Assembly (NCBI GenBank): GCA_963921195.1
Contig: OY992537.1
Coordinates: 77,444,894 to 77,508,893, forward strand
Reading direction: 5' to 3'
Source of the DNA: Pegoplata infirma
Lineage: Eukaryota > Arthropoda > Insecta > Diptera > Anthomyiidae
Length of the DNA: 64,000 bases
Part shown: positions 1 through 10,700 of the stretch, piece after piece
Layout: every line of letters starts with the position of its first letter
Position numbering within the stretch: position 1 is the stretch's first letter
Made by a program: the position numbers and the translations under genes
The notes under the pieces: model-generated
What the model was told of the DNA's origin: nothing
Database searches by the model: none
The model's input: the letters and a program-made list of their open reading frames with translations, nothing else

Positions 1-583
1 CAGTTTTACATTAAGTAACCATGTATTTTCATTTTTTTTACGTGCAACAGAATCCTACAAGAGAATATTTCGCCCATCACTAATTTCGTTGCACTTTTTT
101 TTTTTGTTGCCAGTATTGCATGTTTCGATACATTCTTCAAAAATTAAAATATACATGATGCTGCGATTAACAACATTTTGTTAGCAACATTATTTGTTTC
201 TAAACATTGTAAAGCAAATCTGAGTCAACATGATCATACAAATACTTAGAAACATTTTTGTTTGTTTCGAACTTTTTATTAACCCATTAAAAAACACAGA
301 TTGAATTAATGGTATACAATATACTAATAATTAAAGTTGGTAAACATTTTGGTTGAAATCGAACTTTTTAATTTGTTAACCCGTTAAATAAAGTTAAGCA
401 TTTTCGTACCAATAAGATTATGTTGAATGTTTACAACGTTAAGCAAATGTACAATTGCGATTTGCAATTTGATGCAAATAATATTTGTTTGCATAAAAAA
501 AAATTAAATTGGTATTACATAAATTACATAATAAAACAACAACAAAAAATAAAAATTTGGGGTGGTACAAATCGTTCACCACA
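1..583 (-). repeat. 3' LTR of the gypsy element, partial (runs off left edge)
   Basis: This segment is a direct repeat of 10493-11075 at a constant offset of 10492, with no difference found by eye, including the 11-T run. Read on the minus strand it begins TGTGGTGAACG at 583, directly downstream of the pol frame, so it is the start of the U3 of the 3' LTR. The rest of this LTR lies outside the window. No clear polypurine tract is visible just upstream (584-640); this is the weak point of the boundary call. The identity of the two ends implies a recent insertion. Confidence 0.85.
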
Positions 584-913
584 AAACTAGATAACATGGT
601 CTTTTTAAGAAACATGTTAGCTTGAACGAACGATTAACCCTCTAAGGTATTGTGATAACGGTCTAAATAAACGGTCTAAATATCATGATAAGAAAATATT
701 TGAAAAATATTGATGATACAATTAACGTATTTTGGAAAAAAAAAGTTAGTAAATATTTTGCATAAAAAAAAAAAAAAATCAATGTATAAGACAAATCAAA
801 TTGAACCAAGCCAGGTCGTTAAAAGAGTGCATTCTTACTCCAAATTTTAATATGATATTTATTGATATAAACCACTTTTTGGGGAAAGGAAAACCGGGGA
901 AACATTTAAAAGG
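584..913 (-). other. internal 3' untranslated segment of the gypsy element
   Basis: About 330 bases lie between the pol stop codon and the 3' LTR. There is no room for an env-like third frame and no reading frame is seen. An A-run (plus strand, about 765-778) is present. No canonical polypurine tract can be pointed to. Confidence 0.6.
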
Positions 914-3900
914 CTATGAACGGATGTCTTTCGCATGGTAAGTTCCTACTGGTTTACCTTGGAGGTCTACTAGCAGGTAATAATGGCTTCCTAATTTTTC
1001 TTTCACCTTAGCTTTTACAAATAAAGGAGCAAGTTTCGCATTGAATCGTTTTTCCATGCTACTTTGCACGAAATTTCTCCGTAAGACTTCCTGTCCAATA
1101 CTAAATGATTGTGGCCTAGCTCTAAGGTTATATTGGCTCTTATTTTGTTCGTAAGCGTGCTTAAGATGTTTCTGCAAATCTTTTCTTATCAATTGTAAAC
1201 TATCATCTCTCGATAAAGTAACTGAGGGTTCATCTAAAAGTTGTAAATTTTTCAATAAGGAATATGATGACCCATGGGTTATCATATTAAATCCAAAAAG
1301 AGAGTGATATGGGGAGGTGTTTATCGATTGATGAAAAGAATTTCGAAGTGCACAGCTAATAGCACTTAACTTCTCATCCCATCTCGTGTGGTCTCCCTTC
1401 AAATACGCTCGAATCCCAGCTATAAGCGACCTATTGACTCGCTCAGACGCATTGGATTGAGGCGAGTATACAGCAGTGTAAATATGTTGAATTCCAAGGC
1501 AAGTAAAAAATGCATTTATGTCATTTGCCTTAAATTGTGACCCGTTGTCACTGACAATGAATTCGGGAACCCCATACGTGTGGAAAATCTGTTTTTCCAG
1601 AAAATCTTGAATTACTTGAGAGGTAAATTTCTTAAGAGGCTGAAGCCAGTGAAATTTCGTTAAGTGGTCCAAAACGATTAGTAGACCGATATTACCCGAT
1701 TTACTGCGGGGATAAGGTCCTAACAAATCAATAAATAACCTTTGAAAAGGTCGAATTGTTACGGTTTGTTTTCCCATTTCAGGTTTTAATACAAAATTTG
1801 GGGCTTTTGTTGTTTTGCAGGTTTCGCAGATTCTGACAAAATTCCTAACATCCCTTACCATCCCGGGCCAGAAAAAATTTCGCCTTAGCAGTTCAAGCGT
1901 TTTGAACATACCCCCATGAGATGTTGTTGGTGAATCATGGAAACGAGATATTAAATTTTGTATAAGGGAGGTGGGGATCCAAAGTTTCCAAGCTTGATTT
2001 TCCGTGGATTCAGTACCATCATAATGATCGGTGCGGATATAAATATACCGGTCCACTATCTTAATATCGGGGTACTTATTTTGATTTGCTTGAATTTTAA
2101 GCTTTAAATTATTATAATCAGCCTCATCAAAAGCTGTCGAATTAAGGTCTATTTCGGGTTCTTCTAATTCCAATGCTCCTATTTCTTCATATTCAATCCT
2201 AGAGAGGGCATCAGGGACTATATTGTCTTTCCCCTTGCGATGACTCACGCTAAATTTATAGGATTGGAGCTTCAGTACCCAGCGAGCCAATCTACCGCTT
2301 AAATTGGGCTGACGCATGAGCCAAACTAGACTGGAGTGGTCCGTTATGACCTCGAATTCCTGTAACTCCAAATAGCAGCGAAACCGTTGAATTGCTTCGA
2401 GGGCAGCGAGACATTCACGCTCAGTTACGCTGTAATTTCTCTGAGCTGAATTTAGTTTTTTGCTCATAAAAGCAATCGGTTTCTCCTCACCGTTATCATC
2501 AAGTTGGACAAGGACTGCTCCAATGCCAAAATCACTTGCATCGCATTGCAAATAAAATTTTTTCTCAAAATTAGGGTTACTTAAGACAGGAGCTGAGGTA
2601 AGTAAATCCTTGATTTTTTGAAAAGCGATTTGGGCCTCAGGGGTCCAAACAAATTTTTTCTTGGTGGACAGAGTTTCGGATATCGGAAATACGATACCAG
2701 AAAAGTTTTCGATAAATCTTCTGTACCACCCAGCAAGGCCTAAAAATCCTCTAACCTGTTTAATATTTTTCGGAACTGGCCAGTCTCTGATTGCACTAAC
2801 CTTTTCTGGGTCGGTAGTGATCCCTCCATCACCAATCACATACCCAAGGTATTTCACCCTGGTTACGCAAAAATGGCTCTTGGATATATTCAGAGTCAGA
2901 TTCGCTTTACGAAACTGCTCTGAAATACGCACTAAAATTGACAAGTGTTGTTCAAAATTTTCTGATACGATAATCAGATCATCAAGATACCCAAAGACAC
3001 TGGTTTTAAGATCTGGCGGAATCAGATCGTCCATCAGCCTGCACATGGTCTGCGGTGCATTGCACAGCCCAAAAGGCATTACTGTAAACTGGTACAGTGG
3101 CCTTCCGGGAACTGTGAATGCAGTGATGGGCTTCGATTCATCGGCTAGGCAGATTTGCCAGTAAGCGTCTTTCAAATCTAGCTTAGAGATTATGTTGGCT
3201 TGTGGAAGACGTGCGAATATACCCTCAATAGATGGTAAAGGATAGGCATCCTTTATGGTGACTGAATTCACCTTCCTTGCATCCAGGCAAAGGCGGACTT
3301 TATTTGGTTTAATAACCAACCTCATTGGTGAACTCCAGGGTGAGTTTGAAACTTCAATCACACCCAATGACAACATCCTATCTATTTCCGCAAACATCAG
3401 TTTCTCCACTGCGGGAGAAACTGGATAGAACCTCTGTTTGATCGGCTTAGCGTTGCTAACGTCGATCTCGTGCTTAATTAAGCGGGTTCTTCCCAGCCCT
3501 TGCTTTTCAAAATTTGGAAAAAGTGATTTAACAGCCTCAAGCTGTTGATGTTGACCAGGAGTTAGGGTATAAAAATGTGCATCTGTATTCTCAGAACCAG
3601 ATTTACCAATATTATCGGACGAGACTTCGGACTTTTTAAAATCGGACAACTCGGAGGGACAAAAACTAAAAACTGATTTATCAATTAAATCGACCGACTC
3701 AATAACGTTCGGAATTAAGTTAAACTTCTTCCAGAAGTCAATACCTAAAATAAGCCTTTGTGAAATTGTGGGTATTATAAATAAATTCAACGGATGACAT
3801 TTATCTTTAAATTGAACATTAACACTTATCCACCCAATAACTTTTTGGGGGGATCCATCAGCGGTTTTTACAAATGTTTTGCATTTAGAAAAATTTGGAA

Positions 3901-4477
3901 ATTTTGAAAAATCTTCATTAGCGAAATCTGAACCGATGCAGCTGATGCTGGCACCGGTATCTAAAAGACCGTATTCTGAAAAATTTAAAAAAGAGACTTT
4001 GGCATAGTATCGACTATCCTTAGGGTTATTTATTATTGCAGAAATTAATAACTTTGCACAGCGTTTACGAGTTTTATAGTAATTTCTCAATCTTAAAGTT
4101 GATCGTTTGGTATTCTGTTTTGTGGTTAACTGACAAATTTCAAAATCGTTAAAAATTTCATTTCTTTTTGAAATGTATGATTCCCATCGTTGATGGTATG
4201 GTTTCTTAGGGTAAATAATTTCTGAATAATTATTATCGACATTTTTATGATGTAAGTCATTTGAACTTCGTTTTAAAATTTTTATTTTCGAATAATCGGT
4301 TTCTTGATTATTTTTACTTAAATTCTGGGGTGTGTCAATATCAGTGGAAAAGCTTACAGCCGTAAAATTAGGGTCATTATCAGAAAGAGTTATGGAAATT
4401 TTACTTGACTCTAGTGGAGTACAAGTACCTAAGGTTGTTCCTTTGGAACAATTTGGTGTTTGAAGTTTTTTGACGAT
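914..4477 (-). CDS. pol: Ty3/gypsy Pol polyprotein (protease-RT-RNase H-integrase), made by -1 frameshift from gag
   Basis: The frame is open from just after a stop at 4478-4480 down to the stop at 914-916, about 1,187 codons, with no break. In order along the minus strand: an aspartic protease with LLDTGAS (catalytic Asp at 3959-3961); a reverse transcriptase with YLDD (2978-2989); an RNase H with LQCDASDFG; and an integrase with an HHCC zinc module (H..H..CETC, about 1,825-1,945), the DDE residues in FIDLLG, VSDNGSQF and NASERVNR, and a GPY/F-like C-terminus ending YHAKDIR. There is no ATG upstream of the protease; the first in-frame Met lies at the RT start. Production therefore needs the -1 slip at 4465-4471. 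The frame overlaps the gag end by 49 bases. The domain order RT-RNase H-IN is that of Ty3/gypsy (Metaviridae). With the tRNA-Lys primer and long LTR it resembles the Osvaldo/Ulysses group; that placement is inference. It looks functional. Confidence 0.95.
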   Translation of the reverse strand: MVKKLQTPNCSKGTTLGTCTPLESSKISITLSDNDPNFTAVSFSTDIDTPQNLSKNNQETDYSKIKILKRSSNDLHHKNVDNNYSEIIYPKKPYHQRWESYISKRNEIFNDFEICQLTTKQNTKRSTLRLRNYYKTRKRCAKLLISAIINNPKDSRYYAKVSFLNFSEYGLLDTGASISCIGSDFANEDFSKFPNFSKCKTFVKTADGSPQKVIGWISVNVQFKDKCHPLNLFIIPTISQRLILGIDFWKKFNLIPNVIESVDLIDKSVFSFCPSELSDFKKSEVSSDNIGKSGSENTDAHFYTLTPGQHQQLEAVKSLFPNFEKQGLGRTRLIKHEIDVSNAKPIKQRFYPVSPAVEKLMFAEIDRMLSLGVIEVSNSPWSSPMRLVIKPNKVRLCLDARKVNSVTIKDAYPLPSIEGIFARLPQANIISKLDLKDAYWQICLADESKPITAFTVPGRPLYQFTVMPFGLCNAPQTMCRLMDDLIPPDLKTSVFGYLDDLIIVSENFEQHLSILVRISEQFRKANLTLNISKSHFCVTRVKYLGYVIGDGGITTDPEKVSAIRDWPVPKNIKQVRGFLGLAGWYRRFIENFSGIVFPISETLSTKKKFVWTPEAQIAFQKIKDLLTSAPVLSNPNFEKKFYLQCDASDFGIGAVLVQLDDNGEEKPIAFMSKKLNSAQRNYSVTERECLAALEAIQRFRCYLELQEFEVITDHSSLVWLMRQPNLSGRLARWVLKLQSYKFSVSHRKGKDNIVPDALSRIEYEEIGALELEEPEIDLNSTAFDEADYNNLKLKIQANQNKYPDIKIVDRYIYIRTDHYDGTESTENQAWKLWIPTSLIQNLISRFHDSPTTSHGGMFKTLELLRRNFFWPGMVRDVRNFVRICETCKTTKAPNFVLKPEMGKQTVTIRPFQRLFIDLLGPYPRSKSGNIGLLIVLDHLTKFHWLQPLKKFTSQVIQDFLEKQIFHTYGVPEFIVSDNGSQFKANDINAFFTCLGIQHIYTAVYSPQSNASERVNRSLIAGIRAYLKGDHTRWDEKLSAISCALRNSFHQSINTSPYHSLFGFNMITHGSSYSLLKNLQLLDEPSVTLSRDDSLQLIRKDLQKHLKHAYEQNKSQYNLRARPQSFSIGQEVLRRNFVQSSMEKRFNAKLAPLFVKAKVKEKLGSHYYLLVDLQGKPVGTYHAKDIRS

Positions 4478-6576
4478 TTACGATTGTTGCATTTTACACA
4501 TTGTGGCAAATACATGTTTTTCTCACCACAGCCATAACAAAAAATATTTTTTTCTTTGGGACAATATTTGTACATATGTCCCTTTTGGTCACAATTCCAA
4601 CATTGTATATTGTGGGGATCATATTTAAGGACTGCGTCAACGGATAGTTCCTTACTTTCGCCCAATTCAGGGTCTTTATGAGTTTCCAGCTCAGCTAGGT
4701 GCTTACGTGCGAGAAATGGGTTAGCACTACGATTACCAAAGTGACGCTTTACACTTTCATCATTCCAAAAACGTTCCATCCCCTGCACTTTTTCCCTTAA
4801 ACTAGGAATAGACTCAATCTTCTCGTTAATTAATTCGTGCCGAATTTCGGGTCGCAAATTTCGGATTATAGTCTCGAGCAGTTCTGACTCAGTAAAACTT
4901 GTTTCTAAACCATCCATAAGAGACGATAGTTCATCATAAAACATATCAAATGATTCTCCTGCTTTCTGTTTTCTATTCCTAACCTCTTCTCTAACATCAT
5001 ATATGGATTTGAAATCTTTGTATCGCAACTTAAAAGCAGCAAAAAACTCTTCCCATTTAATTTCTTCCACATCCTTATGGTAGCGCCAATACCATTCACG
5101 CGCTTTTCCGGTTAGCAACATATGCAAGTTTTTCACTATTATCGAAAAATCTCCGTCAAAAGCCGTTTTGGTAAGAGATACCAGTTGGTACGAAAATTGT
5201 TGTACTTTTAACCCATCGCGTGACCCATCGAATTTAAGATTCCAATTCTGAATAATAGCAGTATTATTCTTATCAATTTGTGCAGACGAAATGTGAGAAC
5301 GTGAACTATTATACTGGTTGTTATTTGAAAAATTATTTGAAGGACAGTTCCGACTAAAATAATTGGACGGAAACTGGGGAGAATTTTCAGAATTGTTATT
5401 TAACACAGACTGAGAGTTCTGAAGTTGGGTATTTGCAAAGTGAACAGCACTAGGTTGCCTGTTACCAGAATATGGACTATTTCCGTTTAAAATGTTTTGC
5501 GGTTGTGGATTTTGTATTTGATTTGGGATAGAAAAATTTTGATCACAACGAGTATTTTGAAATTGATTATTTCCTTGATTATAAAAAGCATTGTTTCTAT
5601 TTCCAAGATTTAAGGACGGTTGTAAATTAGCAGAATTGTTTTGAATTGGAGGCGGAAAATCATAATTTGGAACGAAAGTGGTTGCATTTTGTAACGGGTT
5701 ATTAGCAGACTGGTTGGAAGCTATATTCCTGTTATTTATATTGTGGTTTCTATTGGTAATAGGAGGAACTTGGTTCGGATTTGAACCATTTGCACCGAGC
5801 AAACTTGGATCAGAAATCAAAACATTTCTATTTCCGTTTGCAGCATTCTGGTTATTATTTATCCTAGTTTGAGTATGGTTTTTTGAAGGGATTAAATTCA
5901 AATTTTGTAAAATCAGAGTTAAATTGGTTTGGATCATTTGATTTATCCTGTTATAGTCGATATTATCAGGAGGGTTCGTTTGAGGAATTGATTGAGCAGT
6001 ATGCGCTGCTCTTGACGATGAAGGTGCTGTTGTTCGAGTTAGGTCCCGATTTTCTACTGCATTGATATTTACAGTAGTATTTGCCTGAGCAACTGCTTGA
6101 GCAGTATGCTCTTCAATTGAAACTGAAGGTCCTGTTGCTTGAGGCAGGTCCTGATTTTCTAATGAATCCGTAATATTGAAATCTAAAAGGGACGCAAGTG
6201 ACTCTTGTGGATCTTGTCCCTCTGGGAAAAGAGCTCGGATTGTACTTCGTGTCTGATATTGTTTTGCAACTGCACCACGAGGTCTTCCTTTGGTTTTAGG
6301 ATTCGGTTTAGCTTGAAATGTTATTTTCCGAAGATCTGCCTGCTCAAATTCTATTAGACAGATAGGACATGTATTTTCAGTGGACAGTAAATTTTCAATA
6401 CAGACTCTATGAAAACCATGATTACATTTATTTATAATCATGCATTCAATCTTCCCATCCAGTTTATCGTTACAAATGTGACAAGCAGTTTCAGATTCAT
6501 TATTACCAGCTATTCTGGAAGGACTTACAGGCAGAGTATTGTCACTCGCCCCTACTGGGGTTCTAAACGTAGCCAT
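4429..6576 (-). CDS. gag: Gag of the gypsy element with an N-terminal RING-H2 finger
   Basis: A 715-residue structural protein. The start ATG at 6574-6576 sits in a good Kozak context (ACCATGG). Residues 32-73 form a complete RING-H2 pattern: Cys32, Cys35, Cys51, His53, His56, Cys59, Cys70, Cys73. Residues 96-101 (KGRPRG) look like an AT-hook core. A long Asn/Gln/Ser-rich, probably disordered stretch follows, about residues 190-440. A capsid-like retrotransposon Gag domain comes next (from NLKFDGSRDG through REWYWRYHKD to ERFWND). Two C-terminal zinc knuckles end the protein: the first is a normal CX2CX4HX4C (CWNCDQKGHMYKYC); the second (CYGCGEKNMYLPQC) has Met where His is expected. Gag assembles the particle and the knuckles bind RNA. 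What the RING does is not known from the sequence; RING-H2 domains are usually ubiquitin ligases. A non-catalytic zinc-fold role is also possible. Confidence 0.93.
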   Translation of the reverse strand: MATFRTPVGASDNTLPVSPSRIAGNNESETACHICNDKLDGKIECMIINKCNHGFHRVCIENLLSTENTCPICLIEFEQADLRKITFQAKPNPKTKGRPRGAVAKQYQTRSTIRALFPEGQDPQESLASLLDFNITDSLENQDLPQATGPSVSIEEHTAQAVAQANTTVNINAVENRDLTRTTAPSSSRAAHTAQSIPQTNPPDNIDYNRINQMIQTNLTLILQNLNLIPSKNHTQTRINNNQNAANGNRNVLISDPSLLGANGSNPNQVPPITNRNHNINNRNIASNQSANNPLQNATTFVPNYDFPPPIQNNSANLQPSLNLGNRNNAFYNQGNNQFQNTRCDQNFSIPNQIQNPQPQNILNGNSPYSGNRQPSAVHFANTQLQNSQSVLNNNSENSPQFPSNYFSRNCPSNNFSNNNQYNSSRSHISSAQIDKNNTAIIQNWNLKFDGSRDGLKVQQFSYQLVSLTKTAFDGDFSIIVKNLHMLLTGKAREWYWRYHKDVEEIKWEEFFAAFKLRYKDFKSIYDVREEVRNRKQKAGESFDMFYDELSSLMDGLETSFTESELLETIIRNLRPEIRHELINEKIESIPSLREKVQGMERFWNDESVKRHFGNRSANPFLARKHLAELETHKDPELGESKELSVDAVLKYDPHNIQCWNCDQKGHMYKYCPKEKNIFCYGCGEKNMYLPQCVKCNNRKSSKNFKHQIVPKEQP
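4465..4471 (-). promoter_or_regulatory. programmed -1 ribosomal frameshift site (A AAA AAC)
   Basis: In the gag frame the codons read TCA-AAA-AAC, giving the canonical X XXY YYZ heptamer A-AAA-AAC. It lies two codons downstream of the pol-frame stop (4478-4480) and 11 sense codons before the gag stop (4429-4431). The gag-to-pol frame relation is exactly -1. The heptamer type is known from retroviruses. A stimulatory downstream structure was not worked out. Confidence 0.85.
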
Positions 6577-7370
6577 GGTAATTAAAAAAAAAAATTAAAT
6601 ATAATTCCAAAAAAATAGAAGACCGCAATTACAAACTTAATCCTTATCAGAATTGCAAGTATTTAAAAAAAAATTTGGTAACAATAAAAAAAAATGTGGA
6701 AATTTTTGAGCGTCCGCTCACAAAAAAAAATAATAGTTAAAAGAATATCAACGAAATTATAACACAAAATTGTTAAAGATTTTTTTTTTTTCTCTTTTCT
6801 AAAATTTTCATAAAAAAAATATGTTTTCTACATGGTGATGCTTTTGCGTATAAGGGCTATAATGTAGGCAAAACTATTTATCAACACAGGAAAAAATAAT
6901 TTGTTTATCTTGATTTCTTTGGTAAAATATAAATAGCTTAATTTCAGTAACAAACCAACAAATAGCAAAATGTTTTTACCTTATGTAAACTATTTTCTAT
7001 TAATTAAAAGGGTGCTAATTTGCAGTCAGCAAAATTGCACAATCCATTAAAACTAATAGCTGTTGATAGCTAAGTTACAAAAATTGAAGAAGAAATATAT
7101 TCAACTAAAAATTGCAGTAATACTCAAAAATCATAGATGAGATTTTCTTCACCATGAAAGGAACACAAAGAGGCTTTTTGGTTAGATTACTCGAACTGTT
7201 AAACCTCAAATATCTAAAGGTCCGAAAAAGCTTTCGTGTTTATTCATACTAAACAATATCACAACCATAAACCTTGACAATTACGCTTAAATTGAAATCT
7301 AACTATTTAAATCAAAAAAAAAAAAAATTTTTGGGAACAAAAATATCACCAAAATTTGGGATACTCGTGT
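6577..7370 (-). other. 5' leader of the gypsy element between primer site and gag
   Basis: Roughly 790 bases, very A/T-rich with homopolymer runs. No reading frame of note. It should contain packaging signals, but none can be identified by eye. Confidence 0.6.
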
Positions 7371-7386
7371 CCCACGTTGGGCGCCA
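7371..7386 (-). other. primer-binding site, tRNA-Lys type
   Basis: Minus-strand sequence TGGCGCCCAACGTGGG matches the complement of the 3' end (CCA plus acceptor/T-arm) of insect tRNA-Lys(CUU). It starts 6 bases after the LTR end at 7393. It fixes the strand and the inner edge of the right LTR. Confidence 0.85.
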
Positions 7387-7603
7387 TTTTTCTGTAATGT
7401 ACAAATGAAATATTTCACGCAAAATTGAAAGAAAATGTCTTCCAATTCTGTAAGACTTCAAAAAACATATGAAAACATAATTTGAAGATTTTCTAAAAGT
7501 GAACGAGTGAAAGAGACTGCGGGAGCCATTGATTCGCTAGCGATCAGCCGGTTGGGGGGAGTTCGTGTCCTTCCAACTCAAACCTTCTGTTCATTACTAG
7601 TAC

Positions 7604-7609
7604 TTTATT
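7604..7609 (-). promoter_or_regulatory. probable polyadenylation signal in LTR R region
   Basis: AATAAA on the minus strand, about 210 bases before the LTR inner end and about 95 bases downstream of a TATATATA box at 7700-7707. The spacing fits a short R region. It was assigned by position only. Confidence 0.45.
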
Positions 7610-7699
7610 ATAGACTCCCTTGATTCTAATATCAAAAAAAAACTACGTTGCAAGGGCCGTAATAACCATAGATATAAAAAAAACATGCCCCACTATGGC

Positions 7700-7707
7700 T
7701 ATATATA
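7700..7707 (-). promoter_or_regulatory. possible TATA box of the LTR promoter
   Basis: A palindromic TATATATA upstream (minus strand) of the AATAAA at 7604-7609. AT-rich surroundings make chance occurrence likely enough to keep confidence low. Confidence 0.3.
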
Positions 7708-10700
7708 AAAGTGTAAGTTAAAATTAAAGAAAATGGTGTTGACTACAGTTTACCTTATTTAAGTCTGGTTTCCCTTGATGTTAGTAGGGTACCATCGCCT
7801 CAAAACCCACCCAAACCAGATCCTAGTGGCAAAAAAATTGTATTTTTCTAGGATCCCACACATTAGCTCACCCTAACGCATCAGACCATGAGAAAACAAA
7901 ATAGGTTGTTTAGCAATTCATCTTGAATAATTCAATATTTTTATTTAAGACATTTTAAATTTTAAAGATATAAAACTACTGTAAATTATGATTAAAATTA
8001 CGAACTATATAATTCAGTATCATTTGTAAGATAAGTTTGAAGAACTTATAAATTAAAAATTTACAACATACCGAATTAATAAAAATTCATGGTTAAAGTT
8101 ATTACAAAATAACGCAAAATTGATTTTAACGAGAACACCGTAATTTAATTAACTTAAATTAACCATTTATGTATTAAAAAAAAAAAACTTTGAATGGAAA
8201 AAGAAACTCCTATTAAAAAAATTAAATATTCAAATGAATGTCACCCTAATATTGATCTAAAAGCAAATGTAAATACTTTTAAGATTTCTTTATTTTTGTC
8301 CGTCTGTTATTAAATTTGTTTTGATATTTTATGATTGGAAAAAAAAAATAGATAATCGTAAAAAGCAAAAATTCAGTAACTACACCAAATCATCAGAACA
8401 AAATATAAATTGAATGATAATGATCATAATACGAAAAAAAATAAACAAACATTGTATTTACGTGATCATAAACTAAACCAAATTACTGGACAGAGTTAAT
8501 GACCATCAACCAAAATTCCCTTTACTGCAGAGAATAATATTGGTGGAGTAATTTCAATAAATCAAACTCAAATTTTAAAATAAATGATTTTGGTGTTTGA
8601 ATTGTTACTCTTTACTAGTGTTTTTAATATAGGCAAGAATTTATCAAGGGAATTATTAAGGGATAATTCATTTTTTGACTCACCAAACGTACATCTGCAG
8701 AACAAAGAGGCCTCCTCGATCGTGATAATGATGTTTGCTGCTACGTTGTTAATTAGGAAGATAAGGAAGTAAATAATAGTAGTGTTTCTTGCATATACCT
8801 TATTAATTTGTCATTATGATAATTTTTTTGGGTTTACTATTTAGGTTGTATTACTACCGTCTGTTTTATGAATGAATATGATTATTCATTAGGGGTGTTC
8901 ATAGAAAAATTTGCAATATGTAGTTAAAAAATTTTTAAATAATAGGAATTTTTTTAAAAATTGAAAAATTGAGAATTTAAAATTTGAATACTCAGAAGTT
9001 GAAATTTAAATTTTGGTTTTTTGAAATTCACATACACATCTTAAGGGAAGCTTTAGATTAGCATAAAAAAAAACGAATTTAATTAATTACTACACTTGAA
9101 CACTTAATATTTTTCCTTATGACTATTGTTATTGTTCTTGGCAAGATTTCACGATATGTTGACACACGTTTTAAAGATTCCTTACGGGATGAAAATTGGT
9201 AGATGATACGGATTTACCTTTGAAGAGCCATGAACGAATGGAATATCAGTATTTTATTTGAGAATCTCTGTCCGCATCCAGATTATGTTGGGGGAAGCAA
9301 TTTTTTTGTTTCCAGTACTTAATTTTCTTCACGAAATAGTTAAAAAAAATTTAACTTTTAAATAAAGATTTGAAAATTTAAGATTTTAAAATTTAAATAT
9401 GATTTTAAATTAATTTTTTTAAAGATTTAAAAATGTTGTAAAATTCCAGTTACTATTGACACGTTGTGATCTTGATTTTTATTTTAATGTATGAAAGAAG
9501 AAATTCTAATTTTGTTTTATGATACCTCGTTTGACTAGTTGTTTAAAAGCAAAATGTAACTTGAGTGATTTTTGGGGTAATAACAAAAAATAAAACAAAT
9601 GAAAAAAAAAAAAAAATAAATGCAAGAACACTTGTGATCTGCTCCGTTGACAACAGACCTATCAAAATACACAAATGTTACAAAAAAATAATTTAGTCGA
9701 TTGCTCCATTGCTTGATTGATTGGTTTTTATAAAAATCAATTCTTACCAGCAAGTGTTCTCTCTGTAGGGTTTTCGATCGTTCCAAGCTACTTGGGATAA
9801 CCAAGTCTTGCCCAACAAAAAATGATTTGGGAATTTATGCCGACGTCCTAGGCTAAGAACCGGTGTGGTTATGTAAATTCCCAACTATAGTAGTTGGATG
9901 GCACTCGTGGTGGCCTTTTTTCCTTTTAGGAAATAATGATGTTCCAAAATGAATATTAAATTGGATCAAAATGATACGAATTCCAATATTAGATAATTTC
10001 TACAGGAAAAGAATTATCAATATTGATAGCCGGATGATCTTTTAAAATTTTTATTACATTACCTTGATCATATAACGAAACTAGATGTTAGAAGAAACTT
10101 TTATTATTTCTTCAATATGATGGTAGCAAGTTAATTTTATATGAAGTTTTAATTTTTTCTTACGAGAACTTTATGTCTATACAACGTGATTTCTTGACCA
10201 AAAAGGAAGTTGATTTTTATTCTTACAAACCACGAAATATTTCTAGAGAAGAACAAATCTTAACTTTTTATGAAAAGAAACACAACTCACATGTAGCACT
10301 TATCGATAGGTAACCCTGATACATATTTGCAGAAAAATACCTGCATGCAAATGGTACGTTTTTTCGGGCCAAAACATTTATGTATTCAATTTGCCATAAG
10401 TTGACAAATAGATTTTAGACAGTATTTTCAATATATTTATATAATAAAAATATCAGGGAATTTCGCAAATTTAATTTGGAAACCTATTTTAACAGTTTTA
10501 CATTAAGTAACCATGTATTTTCATTTTTTTTACGTGCAACAGAATCCTACAAGAGAATATTTCGCCCATCACTAATTTCGTTGCACTTTTTTTTTTTGTT
10601 GCCAGTATTGCATGTTTCGATACATTCTTCAAAAATTAAAATATACATGATGCTGCGATTAACAACATTTTGTTAGCAACATTATTTGTTTCTAAACATT

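Noticed and set aside
584..913. Possible env remnant downstream of pol
   Set aside because: Only about 330 bases, no signal peptide or membrane segment, no reading frame.
2661..3164. 167-residue plus-strand frame
   Set aside because: It is the antisense shadow of the reverse transcriptase in pol.
9535..9804. 89-residue frame inside the long LTR
   Set aside because: No domain, poly-aromatic low-complexity stretch, and no codon-use sign of selection.
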